DNA from: Phycisphaeraceae bacterium
GTDB taxonomy: Bacteria; Planctomycetota; Phycisphaerae; Phycisphaerales; Phycisphaeraceae
DNA length: 6,854 nucleotides
Direction: 5' to 3'
Assembly: GCA_020851395.1 (NCBI GenBank)
Contig: JADZCW010000183.1
Coordinates: 1-6,854, forward strand
Every line of letters begins with the position of its first letter. Position 1 is the stretch's first letter. Below the pieces are notes generated by a model. That model saw only the letters and a program-made list of their open reading frames with translations, did not search any database and was not told the DNA's origin. Both the position numbers and the translations under genes were made by a program. Positions 1-6,854 of the stretch are shown one piece after another.

Positions 1-131
1 ACGAGCATGCGTGAGCCGACGTCGATCTCGCGCGGGCTGAACAGCCCCCACGTCGAGTGGAACTCCAGTTCAAGCCCGCGCAGCGTTGTTCGAAACACGA
101 TGTCCTGCTTCAATTCCAGCGCGTCCTTCAT
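1..131 (-). CDS. RsmC-like small-domain (MTS) methyltransferase, N-terminal fragment
   Basis: This is the first 43 codons of a minus-strand gene that runs off the left edge of the window. The visible protein starts MKDALELKQDIVFRTTLRG and then has a stretch ending GLFSPREIDVGSRMLV. That stretch matches the entry segment of the methyltransferase small domain (MTS family: RsmC and its B. subtilis-type relatives), where a short beta-hairpin leads into the pattern GVFS-x3-(L/V)D-x-GTRLL just before the SAM-binding motif. Members methylate guanine N2 in 16S rRNA (RsmC) or other RNA or protein targets, so the substrate here cannot be named. The ATG at 131-129 is chosen because GGAG lies 9 nt upstream (144-141). 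The frame stays open for a further 55 codons upstream but contains no ATG. The SAM-binding and NPPF catalytic motifs lie outside the window. Confidence 0.66.
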   Translation of the reverse strand, partial: MKDALELKQDIVFRTTLRGLELEFHSTWGLFSPREIDVGSRML

Positions 132-356
132 GGCGCGTGACTCCGAGGTTGTTGTGATGAGGACAAGGAAATAGCGCAGCCGCCTGATTCGGTGGAGGAA
201 TGCACGAGGATCCCCGCGCAGGGGACCACCGTCGTCGGTCGGATCACCGCCGCGACGTGCCGCGTGGGTTAAGCGATAACTCCTGGCCGAGAATGGTCAG
301 CCAGCAGCCGCCCGTGCCGGATCAGATGTCTGGATGAGGGACGCCTGGTTCAGCAC
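132..356. other. Leader between the mini-ORF and the methyltransferase
   Basis: I recognise no gene here. The methyltransferase frame is open through this stretch from the TGA at 299-297 down to the ATG at 131, with reasonable codon choice near the 3' end (RRLRYFLVLITTTSESRA just before the Met). There is no alternative ATG. A hairpin lies at 283-304. The region may be a 5' leader of the methyltransferase gene. Confidence 0.4.
283..304 (-). repeat. 8-bp hairpin in the methyltransferase leader
   Basis: Read on the minus strand, CTGGCTGA and TCGGCCAG pair over 8 bp with one G-T wobble around the 6-nt loop CCATTC. No T-run follows on either strand, so it is not a canonical intrinsic terminator. 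It lies just downstream of the mini-ORF at 357-407 and could be an attenuator-like or stabilising structure, but that is inference. Confidence 0.4.
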
Positions 357-407
357 TCAGGCCGCGCGGAGCGTGACGGTTCCGTGATGGATGGGCTTGC
401 GTGTCAT
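357..407 (-). CDS. 16-codon mini-ORF with strong ribosome binding site
   Basis: The predicted peptide is MTRKPIHHGTVTLRAA, ending in TGA. It is basic, with two adjacent histidines and no hydrophobic segment, and I do not recognise it. The evidence for translation is a perfect AAGGAG at 421-416, 8 nt before the ATG, plus mostly G/C third codon positions (12 of 15 after the Met), as in the neighbouring genes. A candidate promoter lies about 60-85 bp upstream. The next annotated start downstream is the methyltransferase at 131, in the same reading frame but separated by two TGA codons. It could be a leader peptide, a small regulatory protein, or the surviving start of a decayed gene. No run of one amino acid suggests classic amino-acid attenuation. 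Confidence 0.4.
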   Translation of the reverse strand: MTRKPIHHGTVTLRAA

Positions 408-463
408 GGGTCACACTCCTTGCAAGAGGGGAAGAAACCTGCTGTTTCGAGCACGATATCGCG

Positions 464-492
464 GATTTACACCATATCCTCGGCCATGTCAA
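464..492 (-). promoter_or_regulatory. Candidate sigma-70-type promoter for the mini-ORF
   Basis: On the minus strand there is a perfect TTGACA at 492-487 in a locally AT-richer stretch. A 17-nt spacer leads to TAAATC at 469-464, a weak -10 match. An alternative reading is TGTAAA (471-466) with a 15-nt spacer and an upstream TG. Transcription would start about 50 nt before the mini-ORF ATG. The -35 is convincing and the -10 is not. Confidence 0.4.
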
Positions 493-610
493 GCAAAAAC
501 CACGAGAAAATCAGGCCGAACTTACAGTTCACGCCGACGAATGCGACGTTCGTAGATCGGGGAATGTCACGAGTGACTGATTGATGAGAGCGGTCAACCG
601 CGGCGATCGA

Positions 611-2536
<1,926 letters not shown>

Positions 2537-2702
2537 GGATCGTCCCCAGCTCGGACCGCCGTTCGACCGCTTGACTCTCACCCAGGCGTCGCGGGTCACA
2601 GCGGCCAACTCGACGTCACTCTCATCCGCCGCACCTTCCGCCAGGAAGCCCTAGGTTCTACACCTGAGAAGAGCATTCACTCCCGACCCGCCGCCCGCCG
2701 GC

Positions 2703-2750
2703 GAATCAGCCGTAAATCTCCTGGCTGCATAGCCTTCAATCGGCTGATTC
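2703..2750. repeat. Perfect 10-bp inverted repeat with nested hairpin
   Basis: GAATCAGCCG (2703-2712) and CGGCTGATTC (2741-2750) are perfect reverse complements separated by 28 bp. Between them lies a smaller hairpin, GGCT-GCAT-AGCC (2723-2734). In a divergent regulatory region this could be a two-site operator for a dimeric regulator or a structured RNA element in the kinase leader. No T-run suggests termination. Confidence 0.55.
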
Positions 2751-2779
2751 CAAGATCACCTTCGTTAGGAACACAAATG

Positions 2780-2787
2780 CTTATAAA
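2780..2787. promoter_or_regulatory. AT-rich -10-like element, readable on both strands
   Basis: The plus strand reads TATAAA at 2782-2787 and the minus strand reads TATAAG at 2785-2780, each matching five of six -10 positions. Neither has a good -35 hexamer at 15-18 nt. This is the only clearly AT-rich patch between the divergent genes, so it is the best candidate core-promoter site for one or both. Confidence 0.3.
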
Positions 2788-2826
2788 AAGAATGCCCACA
2801 ACAATTTCCCACCTCTGTCGTGTTAC

Positions 2827-2854
2827 CTTGTCGGCCCTGTCAGTGTCCGGCAAG
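2827..2854 (+). repeat. Hairpin in the glycosidase-like gene leader
   Basis: CTTGTCGG (2827-2834) and CCGGCAAG (2847-2854) form an 8-bp stem with one U-G wobble around a 12-nt loop. It lies 38 bp before the ATG of the plus-strand gene. It could act as a leader RNA structure or, as near-palindromic DNA, an operator. No known riboswitch class is recognisable. Confidence 0.4.
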
Positions 2855-2892
2855 ACCATACAGGTCAAGCACTTTCGTAAACTGGTGCAGAC

Positions 2893-4248
2893 ATGATCCC
2901 ACTCCCTCACCGCATGCTCCTGGACTGGATCAACGACGTCAGCTCGAGCCCCCGCAAGGGCAAACGCTGGCCGATCATCGACGCCGACGAGCAGACGCTC
3001 CGCGATTACACCGACCTCTTCCGTGTCGCCCGCGATTGGGGCTACAACGGCATCACCATCTGGGGCCTGTACGTCGACCACGCCTGGCCGGTCGACCTCG
3101 AGTCCTGCATCACCCCGCAGCGCCGCCGGATCATCGACGCCATCCTCGAGGAAGGCCGCCGCCAGGGCATCGCTGTCTACAGCGGCCTGGGTGTCTACAC
3201 CTGGGGCTTTGAAGAAATCATCCGCGCCCACCCAGAAGTCGCCCGCAACGAGGGCCGCTGGTGCTGGGGCCGATTCGTCGAGAGCAACGGCGTGGCCATG
3301 TGCTACCACCAGCCGGCCGCGCGCGAGTGGATGCGCCGCATCATCGACTTCGCCGTCAAGAAGATCGGCGTGGCGGGCCTGGGCTTCCAGTCAGCCGACC
3401 AGGGCCGCTGCTACTGCTCGCAGTGCAAGCAGCTCGGCCACATGCAGTACCACGCCCTGGTCAACGCCGAAGCGGCCGCCTACGTCCGCCGGCACCACCC
3501 CCACGTCAAGCTCTCGGTCAGCGGCTGGGGCATGAACTTCAACGAGGAGGCGGACTTTCCCTATCTCAAAGAGATGGCCCAGCACCTGGACTTCATCACC
3601 GACGTCTCGGACCAGGCGGCTGACAAGGGCGGCGATTTCCGCCGCAAGCTCGTGCAATACCTGCCCTGCGCCTTTGGCTCGCTCGGCGGAGCGGTGGTCG
3701 TTCCCCCTCAGCGCTGGGAACGCGACCGCTGGTTCCTACCGCACGCCCAGCTCACCGGCAGCAACATCCGCCACCTCGCGCTCGACGGCGGGCGAGCCTT
3801 CGAGTTCTTCGCCGGCCCGATGAACAACCCGCAGTACGACATCATGACCCGCTGCGTCGGCCGACTGCTCACCCACCCCGACGACGCCGTTGAGCGCGCC
3901 CTGGGTCTGGCCGTGGAGGACGTGCTCGTCCCCGAAACCTCCGCCGTGCGCGACAGCCTGGTGCAGTGGCTCCTCGACGTCGAGCGCGCCTACTTCAGCC
4001 ACATCGCCCCCGTCCGCGGCCAGCTCGACTTCGAGCCCCTCGTCGGCGACCATGCCGGCCCACCGGTCTACCTCGACCGCCTGGGCGACAAGCTCGCCGC
4101 GTTCGCCGTCGAGATGACCCGCCTCCAGCAGCAGTTCCAGCTCCTCTCTCGGCAGTGCCGGCAGAAGGAAAAAGCCAGCCTCATCGACCGCTGTCTGACG
4201 AACATCCAGAAGGACGTCGCCTGGCGTGTGGCGAATTCGAAGACGTAA
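2893..4248 (+). CDS. Predicted TIM-barrel glycosidase-like protein, uncharacterised
   Basis: This 451-residue protein has no signal peptide or membrane segment, so it is probably cytosolic. The first ~240 residues alternate beta strands and helices as in a (beta/alpha)8 barrel: MLLDWIND (8-15), YNGITIWGLYV (51-61), GIAVYSGLGVYTWG (92-105), VAGLGFQSADQGR (160-172), VKLSVSGWGM (205-214) and LDFITDVSD (232-240). Aromatic-rich strand ends (WGLYVDHAW, YTWG, SGWGM) resemble sugar-binding clefts of retaining glycosidase-like families. Asp169 in SADQG, at the putative strand-4 end, is a candidate acid or metal ligand. It is followed at once by C173-x-C175-x2-C178, a metal-binding-type motif reminiscent of Cys clusters in DUF4838/GH67-like proteins. 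The C-terminal ~120 residues are helical. No good Shine-Dalgarno sequence precedes the ATG at 2893; Met8 (2914) is an alternative with no better signal. It is the only plus-strand gene here. Substrate and activity are unknown. Confidence 0.88.
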   Translation: MIPLPHRMLLDWINDVSSSPRKGKRWPIIDADEQTLRDYTDLFRVARDWGYNGITIWGLYVDHAWPVDLESCITPQRRRIIDAILEEGRRQGIAVYSGLGVYTWGFEEIIRAHPEVARNEGRWCWGRFVESNGVAMCYHQPAAREWMRRIIDFAVKKIGVAGLGFQSADQGRCYCSQCKQLGHMQYHALVNAEAAAYVRRHHPHVKLSVSGWGMNFNEEADFPYLKEMAQHLDFITDVSDQAADKGGDFRRKLVQYLPCAFGSLGGAVVVPPQRWERDRWFLPHAQLTGSNIRHLALDGGRAFEFFAGPMNNPQYDIMTRCVGRLLTHPDDAVERALGLAVEDVLVPETSAVRDSLVQWLLDVERAYFSHIAPVRGQLDFEPLVGDHAGPPVYLDRLGDKLAAFAVEMTRLQQQFQLLSRQCRQKEKASLIDRCLTNIQKDVAWRVANSKT

Positions 4249-4268
4249 CATGACGCTTCACCGCCATC

Positions 4269-5615
4269 TCACACCGCCAGGTCATTGTCCAGCTTTCTCA
4301 CCGGTCGATGCCTGCCCTGAAACAGCGCCATGCCGAATGTCAGCGGCCCCATCCGCCCGCAGAACATCAGCAGCACGATAATCACCTTGCCCACGCTCGT
4401 CAGCCCGGCCGTGATCCCCATGCTCAGTCCCACCGTGCCCAGCGCCGATGCCGCCTCGAAGAAGTTCTGGTCGAAGCGCGACGCCTCGGTCATCTCCAGC
4501 AGATATGTCCCGATCAGGAGCGCGATGACATAGAACCCCACGCTGGCCACCGCCGTCCAGGTGCGTTCCTCGGGGATCGGCCGGCCCCAGAAGCTCACCC
4601 GCCGCTCGCCGCGCATCGCGCTGCGCATCACCCCCAGGAAGGCCGTGAAGGTCGTGCACTTGAGCCCGCCGCCCGTGCCCGACGGCGAGGCCCCGATCAC
4701 CATCAGCGTGATCAGGAGCAGCACCGACGCCTTGGACAGCGCCCCGATGCTGACCGTGTTGAACCCCACGGTGGTCATGGCCGTCATCGCCTGGAAGAAC
4801 GCCGCCATGATCCGCTCGTCCAGCGGCAGCGGCTGCAGCGTCGGCTCACTGAGCATCAGCAGCAGCGTCCCGGCCATGCTCATCCAGAACGTTGCCCAGA
4901 GGATGATCTTACTCGTGAGCGTCAACGCCCGCACCCGGCCGGTGAAGAGGTTCCACAGGTCCAGGCAGACGATGAACCCCACCGCCCCGAGGTAGCTCAG
5001 CACCGCCACGATCGCGTTGAGATAGAAGTTGCCGGCATACGCCATGAAGCTGTCGTTGGACAGCCCGAATCCCGCCGTGCAGAACGACGAGACGCTGTGG
5101 AACACCGCGCTCCACAGCGCCCCCGGCTCGCCCGCCTCGCGGAACACCCACCACAGCCCCAGCGCCCCAACCGCCTCGATCGCCAGCGTGAACCCGATCA
5201 CTCCGCGCAGGAAGTAGCTGAGGTTGAACGACTCCGGCAACGAGAAGACCGTCTGGTGAATGCCCTGCCGGGCCCGTGACAGCTCGCGTCGCCTCGCCAG
5301 CACCACGAACGACCCCAGCGACATGTACCCGATGCCGCCGACCTGGATCAGCAGCATGATCACGAACTGCCCCAGCCAGGTGTAGTCGTCCGACAAGCTG
5401 ACCGTCACCAGCCCCGTGGTCGACACCGCCGACGTCACGGTGAACAACTGATCCAGCGAGCTGGCCTTGTCAGTCTTCTGCATCACCGGCAGGCACAGCA
5501 GCGCCCACCCGATGAGGATGTAGGACACATAGCCCAGCAAGACGAGCTTGGCCGGGTGCATCCGACGAACGAACACTCTTGAGCGAATCCAGATCCTCCA
5601 CAGTTCCTGCCGCAT
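4269..5615 (-). CDS. ktrB: KtrB/TrkH-family potassium uptake channel subunit
   Basis: This integral inner-membrane protein moves K+ (KtrB types often couple to Na+) and normally sits on a cytosolic KtrA/TrkA nucleotide-binding ring. The 448 residues show the four M1-P-M2 repeats of the superfamily. The filter glycines are Gly68 (VSTTGL), Gly182 (CTAGF), Gly284 (TTVGFN) and Gly396 (GTVGLS). The GASPSGTGGGLKCTTF segment (308-323) is the intramembrane gate loop of repeat three, and GRMGPLTF (420-427) carries the conserved final-helix Arg421. The length fits KtrB rather than the longer TrkH. The ATG at 5615 is chosen because AGGGG (5628-5624) lies 8 nt upstream and the first helix follows. An upstream TTG at 5732 would add 39 Ala/Pro/Arg-rich residues that look non-native. 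No ktrA/trkA gene is visible. It converges with the glycosidase-like gene across 20 bp with no clear terminator between. Confidence 0.95.
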   Translation of the reverse strand: MRQELWRIWIRSRVFVRRMHPAKLVLLGYVSYILIGWALLCLPVMQKTDKASSLDQLFTVTSAVSTTGLVTVSLSDDYTWLGQFVIMLLIQVGGIGYMSLGSFVVLARRRELSRARQGIHQTVFSLPESFNLSYFLRGVIGFTLAIEAVGALGLWWVFREAGEPGALWSAVFHSVSSFCTAGFGLSNDSFMAYAGNFYLNAIVAVLSYLGAVGFIVCLDLWNLFTGRVRALTLTSKIILWATFWMSMAGTLLLMLSEPTLQPLPLDERIMAAFFQAMTAMTTVGFNTVSIGALSKASVLLLITLMVIGASPSGTGGGLKCTTFTAFLGVMRSAMRGERRVSFWGRPIPEERTWTAVASVGFYVIALLIGTYLLEMTEASRFDQNFFEAASALGTVGLSMGITAGLTSVGKVIIVLLMFCGRMGPLTFGMALFQGRHRPVRKLDNDLAV

Positions 5616-5771
5616 GTTCTTGACCCCTGGGCAGGGCGATGCCGGCGCGCGGTTCCCCCGCGGCGCGTCCTGCGTCCGCAAGCGAACCACTTCCGCCGCG
5701 CATGGCGCGACGGCCGGCAAACCAAGACTCAATGTGTGATGGTTTTAGCGCCCCGCCAACGTGAATGGATG

Positions 5772-5798
5772 AGGGCGAGAACGATTGACGGTCGCCCT
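5772..5798 (-). repeat. 7-bp inverted repeat in the ktrB leader
   Basis: AGGGCGA (5772-5778) and TCGCCCT (5792-5798) are perfect reverse complements around a 13-nt loop. It lies about 155 nt before the ktrB ATG. It is not followed by a T-run. Confidence 0.45.
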
Positions 5799-5846
5799 GA
5801 AAATGCCTGCGAGGTTAGCTGACGGGCTAGGGCTTCCAGGTGCCCC

Positions 5847-5864
5847 TCCTGCCCTTGGGCAGGA
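5847..5864 (-). repeat. GC-rich 18-nt palindromic hairpin in the ktrB leader
   Basis: TCCTGCCC-TT-GGGCAGGA is a near-perfect palindrome, folding as a 7-bp stem with a 4-nt loop. Flanking GGTGC and GCGCC can extend it past small bulges. It is the strongest hairpin in the window. A terminator for the upstream synthetase-like gene is possible, but no T-run follows on either strand. Confidence 0.5.
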
Positions 5865-5927
5865 TGCGCCCCAACAAACGTGGGTCCCCCGCTCCCACCG
5901 CGACACGCGGCGGGACTCGGCTCAAAT

Positions 5928-5955
5928 ATGCTACCTGACTCTGGCCCGTCGGCAA
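5928..5955 (-). promoter_or_regulatory. Candidate promoter for ktrB
   Basis: On the minus strand TTGCCG (5955-5950) is followed by a 16-nt spacer and TAGCAT (5933-5928), each matching four of six sigma-70 consensus positions, in an AT-richer patch. Initiation would be near 5920. This is a moderate match only. Confidence 0.3.
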
Positions 5956-6003
5956 AGATCCTGTCCAGCAAGACACGTAAATTTGAATCTGGATTATTGC
6001 CGT

Positions 6004-6024
6004 CACCATGGGTGGATCATGGTG
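6004..6024 (-). repeat. Inverted repeat across the synthetase-like gene stop codon
   Basis: CACCATG (6004-6010) and CATGGTG (6018-6024) form a perfect 7-bp stem with a 7-nt loop. The TGA stop (6019-6017) straddles stem and loop. No T-run follows. The kinase gene has a comparable stop-codon hairpin at 603-624. Confidence 0.4.
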
Positions 6025-6854
6025 CAACTCTAGCCGCTTCAATCGCCCGCAGGTCCATGATCCCGTACCGGATCGACGCCAGCCGTTCGAGGCCAAATCC
6101 CGCGCTGCCGCCCTGCTCGACGTTCGGATCACGACCCAGGGAGCGTAGAATCGCTGGCGTAAATCGTCCCCACGCGGCCATATCCCATTCACCGTCCGCA
6201 TAGTTCACGCTCGCGCACCAGCCTTGATCCCAGATCATCGGCGACTCCATGCGCTCCACCCGGTAGGGATGCCCTCCGAGCAACTCATCGAGCAGGTGCA
6301 TCACCAATCCCGTCAGATGCGCGACCTCGACGCCCGGCCCGAGCATGAAGACCTCCGCCTGATGGAAGGCCTCCAGGTGCATCCGATCTTGCTTGCCGTT
6401 GCGATAGGTCTTGCCACAGGTGGTCAGACGCTGCGGCCCCGAACGACGTCGGGCCGACAACAGCAGCGGAAGCGTCAGGTCGTGCCTGAGGTATTGCTCG
6501 TCGTTGATGCGATGGATGTAACCCGGTTGATCGCGCATGTGCTCCTGGCCGACCAACTCGAGAACATCCTTCCTGCAGACGACCTCTGAAAGTTCGACTT
6601 CGGTGAATCCAGCCAGCAGCCCGCGCATGGCCTGCCACGTCTGGCCGACCGGGTTCTCCGGCACGTCGGTCAGCATGGGGTGGGCCAGCAGCTCCACGAT
6701 CTTCTGCGGCAGGTCCTCGGGCAGGGATTCGCCGGCCGTGTTGCGTCGCTCGATCATCTGAATCTCCTTTCGCAGTTGGTCTCGGATACGTTGAAGTCGC
6801 TTGCGCATGGCGGCTTCACTGCACCCGTCCTCCCGCGCCAACGCCGGTGCGGAC
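6017..6854 (-). CDS. Sigma region 4-like segment fused to PheRS-alpha-like class II synthetase core (5' partial)
   Basis: The frame is open to the right edge, so the N-terminus is missing. Numbering from the TTG at 6841 (274 residues), the first ~27, with a few more upstream codons, read ALAREDGCSEAAMRKRLQR then IRDQLRKE. This resembles the sigma-70 region 4 helix-turn-helix of ECF factors (pattern EIA-x3-GCSE-x-AV-x-RL-x-RAR-x-xLR). A linker (about 36-60) leads to a class II core like PheS: NPVGQTWQAMRGLLAGFTEVE (64-84, split motif 1 region), YLRHDLTLPLL (117-127), motif 2 (GKTYRNGK then FHQAEVFM, 143-166) and motif 3 (GFGLERLASIRYGIMDLR, 248-265, Arg253). Family members activate Phe and normally pair with PheT. 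Here the PheS pocket regions PFTEP and FAFGMGIER are altered, so the substrate may differ, and no beta subunit is in view. AAGGAG (6769-6764) lies 6 nt before an in-frame ATG at 6757, which could start a stand-alone 246-residue form. Alternatively the N-terminal helix is a remnant of the PheS coiled coil. Confidence 0.75.
   Translation of the reverse strand, partial: SAPALAREDGCSEAAMRKRLQRIRDQLRKEIQMIERRNTAGESLPEDLPQKIVELLAHPMLTDVPENPVGQTWQAMRGLLAGFTEVELSEVVCRKDVLELVGQEHMRDQPGYIHRINDEQYLRHDLTLPLLLSARRRSGPQRLTTCGKTYRNGKQDRMHLEAFHQAEVFMLGPGVEVAHLTGLVMHLLDELLGGHPYRVERMESPMIWDQGWCASVNYADGEWDMAAWGRFTPAILRSLGRDPNVEQGGSAGFGLERLASIRYGIMDLRAIEAARVAP
6755..6769 (-). promoter_or_regulatory. Strong internal ribosome binding site and ATG
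   Basis: AAGGAG at 6769-6764 is followed after 6 nt (ATTCAG) by ATG at 6757-6755, in frame with the synthetase-like domain and directly after the sigma-like helix. With an equally good site before the mini-ORF at 407, it is the best Shine-Dalgarno sequence in the window. It either marks the true start of the gene or gives a second, shorter product. Confidence 0.6.

Larger units (their letters stand above)
2537..2892. other. Divergent intergenic region between kinase and glycosidase-like gene
   Basis: This stretch separates two divergently transcribed genes and should hold both promoters. It contains a perfect 10-bp inverted repeat (2703-2750), an AT-rich patch with -10-like boxes on both strands (about 2765-2800), and a hairpin at 2827-2854. 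I see no convincing coding sequence. Part of it (2537-2608) would become coding if the kinase starts at the upstream TTG. Confidence 0.5.
5616..6016. other. Non-coding region, probable long ktrB leader
   Basis: These 401 bp lie between two minus-strand genes. I see no credible gene on either strand. The stretch contains a candidate minus-strand promoter (5928-5955), two strong inverted repeats (5847-5864 and 5772-5798) and a weaker one, GTGGG/CCCAC (5880-5884/5894-5898). If the promoter is right, ktrB has a structured 5' leader of about 300 nt. Confidence 0.5.

Noticed and set aside
297..407. Selenocysteine (TGA) read-through joining the mini-ORF to the methyltransferase
   Set aside because: There is no SECIS-like element immediately after the TGA and no homology in the intervening residues. 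Shared frame has a one-in-three chance.
323..407. Frameshifted 29-residue gene formed by joining the mini-ORF to a downstream LSAEPGVPHPDI frame
   Set aside because: It requires an assumed single-base error and gives no recognisable protein.
384..584. Plus-strand 66-codon reading frame
   Set aside because: It has no Shine-Dalgarno sequence, the composition is not gene-like, and it overlaps the minus-strand promoter and mini-ORF signals.
2677..2730. Minus-strand 17-codon ORF (MQPGDLRLIRRRAAGRE) in the kinase leader
   Set aside because: No ribosome binding site precedes its ATG. It falls on the inverted repeat and is probably fortuitous.
2677..3309. Long minus-strand frame antisense to the start of the glycosidase-like gene
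   Set aside because: It is an Ala/Val/Asp-rich shadow typical of the antisense of a GC-rich gene, with no recognisable domain.
4249..4268. Bidirectional terminator between the convergent genes
   Set aside because: The 20-bp gap contains no stem followed by a T-run on either strand.
4308..5279. 323-codon plus-strand frame across the potassium channel gene
   Set aside because: It is rich in His, Gln, Arg and Pro, and is the antisense shadow of a clearly real membrane protein gene.
5616..5732. 39-residue N-terminal extension of KtrB from a TTG start
   Set aside because: The ATG at 5615 has a Shine-Dalgarno-like AGGGG and gives the usual KtrB length; the extension is low-complexity Ala/Pro/Arg sequence.
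5616..5930. c-di-AMP (ydaO-type) riboswitch in front of ktrB
   Set aside because: I could not identify the conserved core of that class. Only generic hairpins are visible.

Overview
The window is GC-rich bacterial DNA. Most of it is coding, with high-GC third positions. The gene set suggests a Planctomycetota-like (perhaps Phycisphaerae-like) bacterium. The pointers are an uncharacterised glycosidase-like TIM-barrel protein, a PAS hybrid histidine kinase, and an apparent ECF-type sigma region 4 segment fused to an enzyme domain. This assignment is inference; no rRNA or marker gene is present to settle it.

Layout, left to right. (1) 1-131, minus strand: the N-terminus of an RsmC-like small-domain methyltransferase, cut by the window edge. 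(2) 132-610: a long leader or intergenic region. It holds a candidate minus-strand promoter (TTGACA box), a 16-codon mini-ORF at 357-407 with a near-ideal Shine-Dalgarno sequence, and a hairpin at 283-304. (3) 611-2536, minus: a membrane-anchored PAS/HisKA/HATPase/REC hybrid histidine kinase with all phosphotransfer residues intact. (4) 2537-2892: a divergent intergenic region with a perfect 10-bp inverted repeat, an AT-rich -10-like box and a second hairpin. (5) 2893-4248, plus: the only plus-strand gene, a 451-residue cytosolic glycosidase-like protein with a C-x-C-x2-C motif. (6) 4269-5615, minus: a KtrB/TrkH-type potassium channel subunit, convergent with the previous gene across 20 bp. 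(7) 5616-6016: a roughly 400-bp non-coding stretch with a candidate promoter and two strong hairpins, probably the potassium-transporter leader. (8) 6017-6854, minus, open at the window edge: a PheRS-alpha-like class II aminoacyl-tRNA synthetase core, preceded in the same open frame by what looks like a sigma-70 region 4 helix-turn-helix.

The genes do not form one obvious pathway. Kinase, potassium channel, methyltransferase and synthetase-like protein are separate transcription units by spacing. The most unusual feature is the last gene. A sigma-factor-like DNA-binding C-terminus appears to run without a stop into a stand-alone PheS-like catalytic domain, and a strong internal ribosome binding site sits exactly at the junction. 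The second is the 16-codon mini-ORF with strong translation signals upstream of the methyltransferase.
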